Source: Acetobacteraceae bacterium UBA6159 (GTDB lineage: Bacteria > Pseudomonadota > Alphaproteobacteria > Acetobacterales > Acetobacteraceae). From it: DNA of 64,000 nucleotides. A program made the position numbers and the translations under genes. Shown here piece by piece: positions 42,927-53,181 of the stretch; position 1 is the first letter of the stretch; each line of letters starts with the position of its first letter. The stretch is from assembly GCA_002422345.1 (NCBI GenBank), contig DIUL01000142.1, positions 75,296 to 139,295 of the forward strand. The letters are read 5' to 3'. The notes under the pieces are model-generated. The model was not told the origin of the DNA. It worked only from the letters and a program-made list of their open reading frames with translations, and did no database searches.

Positions 42927-43856
42927 ATGTTCGTTCTGCCACGCGCCCATCTGGATCGTTGGCGCGTGGCGGGCCGGCCTGTAGTCTGGTGCGGCGAACC
43001 ATCCCGGTTCGGCGCCTGGTTGGAACGCATTGTCCTGACGCTGCTGGTTCTCCTTCGTTCTGTCCTGGCCTGCCGGCCGGCCTGGTTCCTGCTGGGACTG
43101 GCGCTGGGGTTGTCGGCCGAACCGAGCGCGCCGCTGGCCGCGGGGCCGGATGATCCCGCCGTGCTGTGCGCCGACGCCCTGCGAACGGCCGAGGCCCGCT
43201 ACGCCACCCCACCCGGCCTGCTGGAGGCCATCGCCAAGACCGAGAGCGGCCGCGGGATCGGCCCGGGCGGCACCGTGCGCGCCTGGCCTTGGGCGGTGAA
43301 CATCGGCGGCGCCGGGCGGTATTTCGAAACCCGGGACGCCGCCATCCTGGCGGTCCGGCAGGCCCTGGCGGCGCGGGCGGGCTATGTCGATGTCGGCTGC
43401 ATGCAGGTGAACCTGCAATTCCACCCGCTCGCGTTCCGGTCGCTGGAGGAAGCCTTCGACCCCGCGGCGAATGTCGACTATGCCGCGCGCTTCCTGGTCA
43501 GCCTGCGGGATGCGGCGGCCGGGAACTGGTTCGTCGCGGTCGGGATGTATCACTCCCGCTCCCCCGACCTCGCGGCGGTGTACCGCGAACGGGTGACGAT
43601 GGCAGGGTCGCAGATCCGCCCCGCGGGAAGGGGCAAGGTGCGGATCACGCTCGCCAACGGCCATGTCGTGACGATCAACGTCAACCGCCAGCCGTCCCGC
43701 GTCCGCCGCCACCGTTCGCCGTGTGAGGTCGCGACGATCCTGGGCCCCTATCTGGCGGCGGGGGCGCGTGCCCGGGCCTGTGCCCCGGCATCCACACCCT
43801 CATCCACTCCGGCATCCACCCCGCCATCCACCCCGGCGGCGGGCCGGCCTGGATGA
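42927..43856 (+). CDS. Lytic-transglycosylase-like (SLT fold) exported protein
   Basis: 309 residues from the ATG at 42927, which has AGGGG at good spacing; an ATG at 42921 is possible. A hydrophobic segment (LVLLRSVLACRPAWFLLGLALGL) near residues 36-60 should be a signal anchor. The catalytic-Glu motif is IAKTESGRG, followed by VGCMQVNLQFHP and a C-terminal half with AVGMYHSRSPDL, all typical of family 1 SLT domains acting on peptidoglycan. The tail is a low-complexity Ser/Thr/Pro repeat (STPSSTPASTPPSTP). Its end overlaps the next start (ATGA). Confidence 0.85.
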   Translation: MFVLPRAHLDRWRVAGRPVVWCGEPSRFGAWLERIVLTLLVLLRSVLACRPAWFLLGLALGLSAEPSAPLAAGPDDPAVLCADALRTAEARYATPPGLLEAIAKTESGRGIGPGGTVRAWPWAVNIGGAGRYFETRDAAILAVRQALAARAGYVDVGCMQVNLQFHPLAFRSLEEAFDPAANVDYAARFLVSLRDAAAGNWFVAVGMYHSRSPDLAAVYRERVTMAGSQIRPAGRGKVRITLANGHVVTINVNRQPSRVRRHRSPCEVATILGPYLAAGARARACAPASTPSSTPASTPPSTPAAGRPG

Positions 43857-44134
43857 GGATCGGGCTGGCGATCCTGGTCGCTGTGGTGTTCGGAGCGATG
43901 CTGCTGTTCGACACGGCGGCGTTGGTGCTGCTGACGGCCGACTGCGTCTCGGGCGGCTGCGGGGTCGATCCGGTCTGGATCGCGGCCAGCTCGGCGGGGC
44001 TGGTGGCCGCCGTGGCGCTGTCGTCCTGGTGGAGCCGCCGGCGGTCGGCGCGGAAGACCGGCGGCGGCAAGGCGCCTGCCCGCCGCAAGCCGGCCGGGAA
44101 GGCCAGGAGCCCCCGCAAGCGGCGGGCGAAGTAG
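43853..44134 (+). CDS. Small membrane protein with basic tail
   Basis: 93 residues. Two hydrophobic segments (LAILVAVVFGAMLLFDTAALVLL and AASSAGLVAAVALSSWW) separated by a short loop with two Cys (ADCVSGGCG), then a tail of Arg/Lys (RRKPAGKARSPRKRRAK). It is translationally coupled to the SLT-domain gene. I do not recognise a family. The basic tail would lie in the cytoplasm and could bind nucleic acid or phospholipid. Confidence 0.7.
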   Translation: MRIGLAILVAVVFGAMLLFDTAALVLLTADCVSGGCGVDPVWIAASSAGLVAAVALSSWWSRRRSARKTGGGKAPARRKPAGKARSPRKRRAK

Positions 44135-44186
44135 GCGGGCTGGGATTGTCTTGAACCCTCCGGCGGGAGCGGGGTAGTACGCTCGC

Positions 44187-44933
44187 ATGGCCGCCACGAA
44201 GACCAGCCTGACCCTGTTCGCCTTGCTGCTGCTTGTGCCGGTCGCCGTCTCGGCGGTGCTGCACCAGGCGCATGGGGTCGGGCCGAACTGGCAGACGGCC
44301 GACCGGTCCAGCGCCGCGTTGCTGCCGCCGCCGGCGGATCATCCGGGGGCGGTGGTTCGGGTGATGGCCGCGCGGACGGTGCGCTGGCGGGGCATCTTCG
44401 CCGTGCATTCCTGGATCGTCTATAAGCCCGAGGGCGCGTCGGCCTATATCCGCCACGACTACACGGCCTGGGGCGACCCGATCCGGCGCAACGGGTTCGA
44501 ACCGGATGGCCGCTGGTTCGGCCGCACGCCGGAGGTGCTCTTCGCCGCCGATGGTCCGGCGGCCGCCGCGATGATCCCGCGGATCGAGGCCGCCATCGCC
44601 GCCTATCCCCTGCGGGCACGCGGCGATTACCAGGTCTGGCCTGGCCCGAACTCCAACACCTTTGTCGCCGCGGTGATGGAGGCGGTGCCCGAGGCCCGCC
44701 TGGTCCTGCCGCCCACGGCGATCGGCAAGGATTTTCCCCATGACGGGCGGTGGCTGCGGCTGACGCCCTCGGGCACCGGGGTGCGGCTGAGCCTGGGCGG
44801 GTATGCCGGACTGACGGTCGGCTGGGTGGAGGGGGTGGAGGTCAACCTCCTCGCGGCCGTGGTGGGGATCGATGTGCGGCGTCCGGCGCTGAAGGTGCCA
44901 GGGGTGGGACGGATCGGAATGGCGGCGGGGTAG
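44187..44933 (+). CDS. DUF3750 family protein
   Basis: 248 residues. An N-terminal hydrophobic signal (LFALLLLVPVAVSAVL) precedes the family core: VHSWIVYKPEGASAYIRHD, DGRWFGRTPEVLF, YPLRARGDYQVWPGPNSNTF and AVPEARLVLPPTAIGKD. This matches DUF3750, a conserved proteobacterial family of unknown function whose members look envelope-located. It lies 52 bases after the small membrane protein and may be in the same operon. Confidence 0.85.
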   Translation: MAATKTSLTLFALLLLVPVAVSAVLHQAHGVGPNWQTADRSSAALLPPPADHPGAVVRVMAARTVRWRGIFAVHSWIVYKPEGASAYIRHDYTAWGDPIRRNGFEPDGRWFGRTPEVLFAADGPAAAAMIPRIEAAIAAYPLRARGDYQVWPGPNSNTFVAAVMEAVPEARLVLPPTAIGKDFPHDGRWLRLTPSGTGVRLSLGGYAGLTVGWVEGVEVNLLAAVVGIDVRRPALKVPGVGRIGMAAG

Positions 44934-44977
44934 GGGCGTACGGACCTCTTCGGCTCTCTCTTCCCACGGCCGGGGCG

Positions 44978-45023
44978 GCGGCCCCCCTCACCCCAGCCCT
45001 CTCCCGCAAGGGGGAGGGGGGGC
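44978..45023. repeat. Widespread GC-rich palindromic intergenic repeat
   Basis: The segment CCCCTCACCCCAGCCCTCTC followed by CCGCAAGGGGGAGGGG contains the inverted pair CTCCC/GGGAG. I recognise it as a very common dispersed repeat of proteobacteria; read through, it gives the familiar spurious peptide LTPALSRKGEGG. It lies in the gap between the DUF3750 and dehydrogenase genes and explains why the open frame extends far upstream of the real dehydrogenase start. Confidence 0.8.
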
Positions 45024-45115
45024 GATGTACGAACCTCCGCGCCCGCTTGCCAGTTCCCCCAAACACCCCCATCGTTCACCCAGTGAAAAAATGTCCAGGA
45101 AACGAGGCAACAGCA

Positions 45116-46213
45116 ATGGCGGACAAAATTCGCGTCGGCATGGTCGGCGTCACGCCCAGCCGGGGGTTCTCCTCGATCGCCCATATGCCGGCCCTGAAGG
45201 CGCTGCCGGATTTCGAGGTCGTGGCCCTCTGTACCACCCGCCAGGAATCGGCCGAGGCCGCCGCGGCGCATTACGGCGTCCCGCTCGCCTTCGCCGACGC
45301 CGCGGCCATGGCGCAGCACCCGGAGGTCGACCTCGTGACCGTCTGCGTGAAGGTGCCCGACCACTTCACCCCGGTCATGGCCGCCATCGACGCCGGCAAG
45401 CACGTCTATTGCGAATGGCCCCTCGGCCGGAACACCGAGGAGGCGATCCAGATGCTCAGCGCCGCGGAGGGGCGCGGCGTGCGCCATGCCATCGGGTTGC
45501 AGGGGCGGGTGTCGCCCGCGATCAACTACGTCAAGGATCTGATCGCTCAGGGCTATGTCGGCAAGCCGCTGTCGGGGACGCTGTTCGTCAACGCGGCGAA
45601 CTGGGGGGCCACGCTGGATCGTGCCTACCAGGCCGATTTCGCCAATGGCGCCAACATGATGACCATCACCGGCGGGCACAACCTGGACCTGCTGTGCCAT
45701 ATCCTGGGGGAGTTCCGGGAACTCTCGGCCTTCGCCGTCAGCCAGCGGACCCATATCCCGCTGGAAGGCACTGGAGAGATGATCCCGATGGATGTGCCCG
45801 ACCAGCTGGTCGTCAGCGGGATCGTGGGGGACGGCACGGTCGTCTCGGTCCAGGTGCGCGGCGGCATGACGCGGGGGCACGAGTTCCTGCTTGAAATCCA
45901 TGGCACCGAGGGCGACCTGGTGCTGGCGGCGACCGCCCGGACCTCCACCCAGAGGCAGGAGCTGACCGTCCAGGGCGCGCAGGGGGCGGGGAAGCCGCTG
46001 GCCGACCTGCCGATCCCGGCGTCCTATCGCTGGGTGCCGGCCGATGCGCCCACGGGTTCGCCCTACAACGTCGCCCAGCTCTACGCGAAGCTGGGGGAGT
46101 CGATCCGGACCGGCACGCCGATGCACCCGGGTTTCGACGACGCGGTCCGGCGCCACCGGATGCTGGACATGATCACCGCCTCGGCCAGCACCGGACGCCG
46201 CGTCACAGGCTGA
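45116..46213 (+). CDS. Gfo/Idh/MocA family NAD(P)-dependent oxidoreductase
   Basis: 365 residues from MADKIRVGMVG, with GAGG eight bases upstream. Rossmann N-terminus (VGMVGVTPSRGFSSIAHMPA), VDLVTVCVKVPDHF, and the family motif around the catalytic Lys region, here GKHVYCEWPLGRN, where the usual EKP is EWP. That makes Lys97-type catalysis doubtful and suggests a subgroup with altered chemistry (EWP is also seen in Gal80-like members). The C-terminal beta-sheet domain includes ITGGHNLDLLCHILGE. The substrate is unknown. The 3' end overlaps the opposing glycine-rich gene by 11 bases. Confidence 0.9.
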   Translation: MADKIRVGMVGVTPSRGFSSIAHMPALKALPDFEVVALCTTRQESAEAAAAHYGVPLAFADAAAMAQHPEVDLVTVCVKVPDHFTPVMAAIDAGKHVYCEWPLGRNTEEAIQMLSAAEGRGVRHAIGLQGRVSPAINYVKDLIAQGYVGKPLSGTLFVNAANWGATLDRAYQADFANGANMMTITGGHNLDLLCHILGEFRELSAFAVSQRTHIPLEGTGEMIPMDVPDQLVVSGIVGDGTVVSVQVRGGMTRGHEFLLEIHGTEGDLVLAATARTSTQRQELTVQGAQGAGKPLADLPIPASYRWVPADAPTGSPYNVAQLYAKLGESIRTGTPMHPGFDDAVRRHRMLDMITASASTGRRVTG

Positions 46214-49200
46214 AACTGGCGCCCGTCAGCGTATGGGTGCCCAGCAGCCGGATCGCGAAGTCAGCCGAACCGTCCCCGGTCACGTCGCCTGACACCAGGG
46301 TCGCGCCGCCCGAGACCTCGGACCGCAATTCCCCCGCCAGGCCCGAGAAGCCGGCGGCGCCGATGAAGGTGAAGGCCTGGTCCCCCGGGGCCAGGCTGTC
46401 GGCGTCCAGTGCGCCCAGTCCGATCAGGTCGCCCGCCAGGGCCGAGTAGTCCCCGATCACGTCCTGCCCCGCCGCCGCGACGGTGGAGTCCGACAGCGCG
46501 AGCAGGGCAAAGACATCCGGTCCGGCCCACCCGTACAGCGTGTCGGCACCGCCATCCCCGATGATCGTATCGCCGCCCGCGCCGCCGAAGATCGTGTTGG
46601 CGAAGCCGTTGCCGCGCAACGCGAGGCCGGTGATCCCGGCATTGGCCGCCAGGAACTCGATTTCCGAATTCAGGGGCAGCGCGTAGCCGACGCTCGCATG
46701 GACGGTGTCATAGCCCTCTCCGGCGGCCTCGATGGCGAGGTCCCCGGCATCGTCGACCGCGTGGATGTCGTTGCCCGCCCCGGCGACCGAGCGGTTGGCG
46801 CCGGCCGCGAACAGCACGTCGGGGCCGACGGTGCCCATGGCGACGTTGGTGGTGGCCGATGCCGCCGAGGTATTCCCAGCGAGATCGGTGGCCTTGGCGC
46901 TCAAGCCGTGGCTGCCGACGCCGAGCGCGAGGGGGATCGCCCAGGTTCCGGTGGTGGTGGCGGTGGTGGTGGCGATCTGGGTCGCGCCGTCGAAGACCGT
47001 GATCTTGGCGCTGGCTTCGGCGGTGCCGGATGCCGTGGTGGTTGTGATGGCGCCGAACACCGGGGCCGCGGGCGCCTTCGTGTCGATCGTTACCGACAAG
47101 GGCGTGGCCGACAGCGCGCTGACATTGCCGGCGAGGTCGGTCTGGCGCGCCCGCAGCGTGTGCGTGCCATCGGTCAGGGCGGACGTCTTGATGATCCAGT
47201 TGCCGCTGGCGTTCACCTGTGCCGAACCGATCGCCGCCCCGGCCCGGAACAGGGTGACGGTGGCGCCGATCTCACCCTTGCCCAGGATGTTCGGGGTCGA
47301 CAGGTTCGTCACGTTGTCGGTGTTCGATGTCCCCCTGTCCGAGGCCGCCTGCATGTCCAGCCCGGTCGGTGCGCTCGCGCTGGTGTCGATGGTGACCGAC
47401 AGGGCGGCCGAGGCCACGCCGGTGTTGCCCGCGGCATCGGTGGCCCGTGCCGTGATCGCATGCGCGCCGGGGGTGAGCGCCGAACTGACGATCGCCCAAA
47501 GCCCGGCGCCATCCGCCAGCGCCGAACCGATCTGGGTCGCGCCATCGAACAGGCTGACCGTGGCGCCGGCCTCGGCGGAACCGGTGAAGGTCGGGGTCGT
47601 GGTTTTCGTGATGTTGTCCGCGTTCAACGCCCCGGTATCGGACGCGGCCGCGAGGTCCGGTGTGCCGGGGGCGCCGGGCGGCGTAAGGTCGATCTCCACG
47701 TTCGTGGTGCCGAGGATGTAGTTCATCGCGAACCCGGTCCCGGCGGTGCCGGAGACGAGCGTGAAATCGACGGTCACGGTCAGGGCGGCGACGTTGGCGA
47801 CGTCGCCGAGGTTGACCGCGTTGTCGTCGAAATAGGTCTGCGCGGCGGCGAGCGTCGTGAAGCTCTGGCTGACCTGGCTGACGCCATCCAGCGTCACCGA
47901 GAAGCCCAGGCTGCTGAAGCCCGCCCCGAAGGACTGGGTGTCGAGCAGGCCCAGCACGAGATCGCCCGACAGCGTCAGCGTATTGACCGTCCAGGTCGTG
48001 GTGCTGGCGTAGGTGCGGCTGCCGGTGGCGTCGGGCGAACGCACCGCGCCATGCATGCCGGTCGCGAGCACCGAGGCTGACGGCCCGCCCAAGGCCGCCT
48101 TCACGTCCAGGTTGGCGCCGAGGCTGGTGGTCACGAACCCCGCGTTCGGCAGGGCGGTGGCGCCGCCGTAGCTCTCGAACAGGGTGCCGTAGAAGATCGG
48201 CGTCGGTGAGATGGCGTTGGCGACGGCCAGCGCGGTCGCCGAACTGCCCACCTGCGCCGTGGCGGAGGCGGACGCGACCGAGATGAAACCCGCCGTATGG
48301 GTCAGCGCGGCGCCATTCGCCTGTCCGCCGCTCCCGTCCCCGGTGGCCGAGGCGGTGGCCTGCTGCCCAGCGGCGGTCGTGGCGCTCGCGGTGGCATTGG
48401 CGGTTCCCTGGGTGGTGCCGGCGCCGCCCTGGGCGACGGCGGTGGCTTCGGCCGTTGCGTCCAGCCCGAGGCCGATCGACGTCGCGATCGACGTCGCCTT
48501 GGAGGGGCCGCCGGTCGCGGCGACGGCGCTGTTCAGCTTGCCGCCGGAGCCGCCGAACGCGGTGGCATAGGTGGTGACCTTTCGCGCGCCGGTCATGTCG
48601 ACGAAGCTGCCGCCGGCCGAACCGCCGGCGCCGCCATAGCCGGTGGCGAAGCCGCTGAGGACGGCGGCGTCGACGGTGTTGGCGGTGGCGTCGTTGAAGG
48701 TCAGGTTGGACATGCCGGCGCCGCCATTGCCGCCGCTGGCGCCCTCGCCTTCCCCGCCGTCGCCGCCACGGACCACTTGGCGCAGGGTCAGCGTCCCGCC
48801 CGTCGTCCCGCCGGTCGCCGTATTGGTCAGGGTCGTGTTGGCGCCGGCGCCGCCGATCGCGCCGGCGGTGGCCTTGCCGCCCTTGCCACCGTTCAACAGC
48901 GTGTAGGCATAGGCCGACCGGCCGAAGGCCTGGGCGGTGGCGCCGCCGTTGCCGCCATTGCCGCCGCGATTGCCGGTGCCGGCGCCGTAGCCCCCCGCGC
49001 CGCCATGCGCGCTGGCCCGCGCCGTCGCGCTCTCGATCACGGACGACGTGGTCGCGGCGCTGCTGGCGCTGGCCGTCGCGCCGCCGGTCCCGTTGCCCAG
49101 GCCCGAGAAGACCGATCCGCCGACGCCGCCCGTCGCGACCGCGCTCGCATCGACCTTCCGCGCGTTGGTCAGCGTGATGGCGGCGGTTGCCACGCCGGCC

Positions 49201-49569
49201 TTGCCCCCGCTGGTGCCGCCGCCACCGAGGCCGCCCGTCGCCTCGGACCGGCCGTCGAGCCAGGTGGACGCGGTCGGGTTGCCGGTTTCGTTGAACGTGA
49301 GGGCGGAAACGCCGTTCGCCCCGGCCCCGCCCGCGGCGGCGGTGCCGAAGCCACCGCGTCCGCCCTCGGCCTTTTGGATCAGGGTCAGGACGCCGCCATC
49401 GGCGATGCCGGTGACGGCGTCGGTCAGGCTGCTGGCCGAACCGGTGCCACCCTTGGCGCCGCGATAGCCATAGCCACCCGCCCCGCCGATCTGGTGGGCG
49501 GTCGCTGTGGCGTCCCGCCCCCGGGCGCTCGCGGTGGTGCCGCTGGCGATCCCGCCCGCGCCGCCGCTT
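46203..49569 (-). CDS. C-terminal part of a giant glycine-rich Ig-like/RTX protein (after a frameshift)
   Basis: About 1120 residues continuing, one base out of frame, from the neighbouring N-terminal part. It starts inside the Gly/Ala-rich region (SGGAGGIASGT), which runs to about 48200. Then comes a non-repetitive domain (FYGTLFESYGGATALP..., VTVDFTLVSGTAGTGFAMNYI). Three bacterial Ig-like repeats follow, each with a SAEAGATVSLFDGATQIG and ARATDAAGNTG pattern. After them lie RTX-type calcium-binding nonapeptides (FGGAGGDTIIGDGGADTLYG) and a VSGDVTGDGSADFAI segment. The C-terminal GTHTLTGASFSL resembles type I secretion signals of RTX proteins. I infer a type I secreted surface or matrix protein. 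If the frames are joined the protein is about 1896 residues. Confidence 0.8.
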
Positions 49570-51894
49570 CTGGCCGGCGCCGCCGCCCACGCCGCCCTTG
49601 CCGCCCTGGGCCCGGGCATAGCCGGTGGCGGCCTTCAGCCCGGTGGAAATGGCCGCCGCGGTGGCGGCAGTGGCCGCCCCGCCGGCCGCCCCATTGGCGA
49701 TGGCTGGCCCCACCGCCCAGCCGCCATCCCCGCCCCGGACGGCGACCGAGGCGTCGGCGGTGTTCACGGCGGTGATGGTGGCGGACGCGGTGGCCGCCCC
49801 GCCGGCTGTCGCCACCTTGGCGTCGCCGCCCCTGCCGCCGATCGCTAGGACCACGGCTCGCGTGCTTGCCGCGTCGATCGCGTTGAAGGTCGCGTCGTTG
49901 AAGGTCAGGTGCGACGCGGCCGTCCCGGCGGCTCCACCGTTTCCGGTGTCGGAACCGCCGGCATAGCCCCCGGACGCGACCTGGCGCAGCAGCAGGTCGC
50001 CGCCGGTCGTGGTCGCGGTCGCCGCGTTGGTCAGGCTGGAGGCGATCCCGGAGCCGCCCTGCGCGCCATCGATGCCCCTGCCACCCGCGCCGCCAAACTG
50101 CGAGACGCGGGCATAGGCGTGATGCCCGCTCGCATGGATCGTCCCGGCGGTGGCCGATCCGCCCAGGCCGCCGCTGTTGCCGGCCCCCCGGCCCGCGCCA
50201 CCGCTGCCGCCATAGACCCGCAGGATCGCCGTCGCCTGCTGGCTGGCGGACTGTGTCGTCGCCCTGGCGTTGCCGCTCGCGGCGCCGCCGGCGGCGCCCT
50301 GGCCAGGACCGGTCAGCGCGAAGCCGCCGCCGGTGCCGCCCCGCACGAAGGCGGTCGCGACCACCTTGCCGGCGCCGGTGGCGTCGACCGTGGCGCCGCC
50401 CGAGGCGCCATCGGACGCGGTGCCGCCGGTGCCGCCCTCGCCGCCAAAGGCCGAACTCGAAGCCTGGAGATAGGATGCGGTGGTCGGGTTCGCGATGACG
50501 TCGTTGAAGGACAGGCTGGAGGTGGCGGCGCCGGCCGCCCCGGCCAAACCGAGCACCGTGCCTCTCCCGTCGCCCGCCCGTCCGCCCTGCGCGATCTGGG
50601 TGAGGGTCAGCGAGCCCCCGGTGGTCCGGCCGCCGACCTTGTCGACCAGGGTGCTGGCCGCGCCGGCCCCGCCCTTGGCGCCGTTGCTGCCATAGCCGCC
50701 GGCGCCGCCGGTCTGCTTGGCATAGGCGGTGGCGTTCCGGCCGGTCGCGGTCGCCAGCACGACGCTGGCCACGCCGCCCGCACCACCCTGCCGTCCCGCG
50801 CCGACGCCGCGTCCGCCCAGGCCGCCCACGGCGATCGCCCGCGCGGTCGCGCCGTAGAGGGTAGAGGTCGAGGTGGCGCGCGCCGTGGCCAAGGCGGCGC
50901 CCCCCGAGGCACCATTGCCCAGGCCCTGGCCGGTTCCGTCCACCAGGGCAAATCCGCCCAGCCCGCCCTGGGCCGTGGCGGTGGCATTGACCGTGGCGGC
51001 GCCGGTCAGGGTGATGCTCGCGGTCCCCTTGCCCCCGGCGGTCGCGGTCTTGCCCATCCCGCCGCCGCCGGCGACGGCCGTGCTCTGCCCGTCGATGACG
51101 CTGGTGAGGGCGCCGGTCAGGCTGCTGAACGTCAAGGCGGAGGTCGCCGCCCCCGCGTTGCCGGCCTTGGCGGCGCCGCTGTAGCCGCCGGCGCCGCTTC
51201 GCGCGGTCTGGCGGAGTTCGAGAGTGCCGTTGTTGGCCGAACCCGACACGGCGTTGGTCAGGACGCTGGACGCGCCCGTCCCGCCGGTCGCGCCGGCGAA
51301 CCCCGTGCCGCCCTGGCCACCAGTCTGGATGGCGGAGGCATAGGCGTTGTTGCCGCCCTGGGCCTCGGCGCCGGTGGCCGATGCGCTGCCTCCGATCCCG
51401 CCGCTGTATCCCGCGCCATAGCCGGTCCCGCCATTGCCGCCGGTCGCCTGGGCCATGGCATGGGCGGCGCCCGTGGCGTTCGTCGCGCCGGCATGGCTGG
51501 ACGCGCCGCCGCCGATGCCGCCGTTCGCCCCCGCCCCGGTTGTCGCCGTCAGGTGGTTGCCTGGCTGCCCCGCCTGGCCGCCCGCCCCACCCTGGCTGTC
51601 GGCCATGGCCTGGATGGCCGTCGCGACCGACAGGGCCATCGTCACACTGGCATATCCGCCCCCGCCATTGCCTCCGCCGCCCGCCTTGCCGCCGATGCCC
51701 GTGGGATTGTCCGCCCCGTTGCCGCCCTTGCCGCCGGCCCCGCCGGTCGCCGCCCCGAGGTTGATCGTGTCGACGCCGTTGCCGGGGTTGAACACGCTGA
51801 CCAGGCCGCCCGGGCCGCCTGCCGCTCCGGCCGAACCGGGAAGCGCGCCGTTCGCACCGTTCGATCCCGGTGATCCGGTCAGGATGACGTCCAT
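49570..51894 (-). CDS. N-terminal part of the giant glycine-rich protein (frame breaks at about 49569)
   Basis: Starts MDVILTGSPGSNGANGA with GGAG seven bases upstream. About 775 residues of imperfect GGxGGxG-rich repeats alternating with short segments of the type SALTFSSLTGAL or SHLTFNDATFNAI and LELRQTARSG, so a longer unit of roughly 150-200 residues recurs. No N-terminal signal peptide, consistent with type I secretion. At 49568-49569 one extra base (TT on the plus strand) breaks the frame: before it GVGGGAGQ, after it SGGAGGIAS, which together match the spacing of other repeats such as GRGAGNSGGLGGSA. Beyond the break the same frame stays open to 47272 only as an Arg-rich nonsense tail. 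Either a sequencing error or a real inactivating mutation. Confidence 0.8.
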
Positions 51895-52104
51895 GGGGGG
51901 CTCCGAGACTGGGGGTGACGGCGGCCGGTCATTCCCGCCTCTTTTCGATAGAACGACGCACCGAATGTTACCGACGCTCCTCCGCATCCCGCAACATTCG
52001 TCCCGCCCCGGCATGCGCGCATCCGTCGGGCCACGGAAGCGGTGGATTGCCGGGCCGGATCATGGCATGGATCGCGCGCATGCACCTGGTGACCGGAGAC
52101 CTCG

Positions 52105-53181
52105 ATGCCCCCCAGTGACGCCGCGCTGGCCGAAGCGCCCGTGAAGCTTGAACTCCAGACCTCGCGCCAGTTCCCGAATTTCATGGCGGAACAACGCATC
52201 AGCCTCGCGGTAACGACCTATCAGGCGGGCAAGTTGTTTCTTCTCGGGCTGCGTCCGGACGGGCGGCTTTCGGTGTTCGAGCGGACATTGGAACGATGCA
52301 TGGGCCTGTGTATCGACCAGGACATGCTGCATGTTGCCACACTGTATCAGATCTGGCGGTTCCAGAACGTCCTGGCGCCCGGGGCGTTCCACCAGGAGCA
52401 CGACGCGCTGTTCTCTCCGCGCATGAGCTGGGTGACCGGCGACCTGGATGTCCACGACCTGGCGCTGCTGCCCGACGGCCGGCCGGTCTTCGCCAACACG
52501 CTGTTCAGCTGCCTCGCAACGGTGTCCGACACCGACAGCTTCACCCCGGTCTGGAAGCCCCGCTTCATCAGCCGGCTGGCGGCCGAGGATCGTTGCCATC
52601 TGAACGGCCTGGCGATGCGGGACGGCAAGCCGGCCTATGTCACCGCGGTCGGGCGCAGCGACGTCGCCGATGGCTGGCGGGAGCACCGGCGCGAGGGCGG
52701 CTGCGTCATCGATGTCGAAAGCGGCGAGATCGTCGCGAGCGGCCTGTCGATGCCGCATTCGCCCCGGCTGCACAACGGCCGGCTGTGGCTGTTGAACTCC
52801 GGCACCGGGGAGTTCGGCTGGGTCGACCCGAAGACCGGCCGGTTCGAACCCGTGGCCTTCTGCCCCGGCTATATGCGCGGGCTGTCCTTCGTCGGCGACT
52901 TCGCGCTGGTCGGCCTGTCGTTGCCGCGCGACAACCGGACCTTCAACGGGCTGGCCTTGAACGAGGCGCTGATCGCCCGCGGGGCCGAGGCGCGCTGTGC
53001 CATCCTGGTCATCGACCTGCGGACCGGGGACACGGTGCACTGGGTGCGGTTCACCGGCGTGGTGCAGGAACTCTATGACGTGGCGGCGATCCCGGGCGTG
53101 CGGCGCCCCTCGGCGATCGGCTTCCGTTCGGATGAAATCCGGCGCGTGATCACGGTTGGCGCCTCCCCCGGCATGACATGA
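52105..53181 (+). CDS. TIGR03032 family protein
   Basis: 358 residues matching what I know as TIGR03032: LELQTSRQFPNFMAEQRISL, YQAGKLFLLG, a WRFQN motif, GDLDVHDLALLPDGRPVFAN, SCLATVSDTDSF and HSPRLHNGRLWLLNSGTGEF. The repeated short strands suggest a beta-propeller. Function unknown; members often sit next to TPR-glycosyltransferase genes and large secreted repeat proteins, as here. The start is preceded by GGAG; the gene is divergent from the glycine-rich protein across 210 bases and overlaps the next gene by four. Confidence 0.88.
   Translation: MPPSDAALAEAPVKLELQTSRQFPNFMAEQRISLAVTTYQAGKLFLLGLRPDGRLSVFERTLERCMGLCIDQDMLHVATLYQIWRFQNVLAPGAFHQEHDALFSPRMSWVTGDLDVHDLALLPDGRPVFANTLFSCLATVSDTDSFTPVWKPRFISRLAAEDRCHLNGLAMRDGKPAYVTAVGRSDVADGWREHRREGGCVIDVESGEIVASGLSMPHSPRLHNGRLWLLNSGTGEFGWVDPKTGRFEPVAFCPGYMRGLSFVGDFALVGLSLPRDNRTFNGLALNEALIARGAEARCAILVIDLRTGDTVHWVRFTGVVQELYDVAAIPGVRRPSAIGFRSDEIRRVITVGASPGMT

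Noticed and set aside
46203..51894. Apparent long plus-strand genes (for example 46698-48080, 48297-49775, 49909-51873) in the glycine-rich region
   Set aside because: They are antisense shadows of GGC/GCC-rich codons; they read as Arg/Gly/Ala/Pro mixtures with no family motif, while the minus strand shows Ig-like and RTX repeats.
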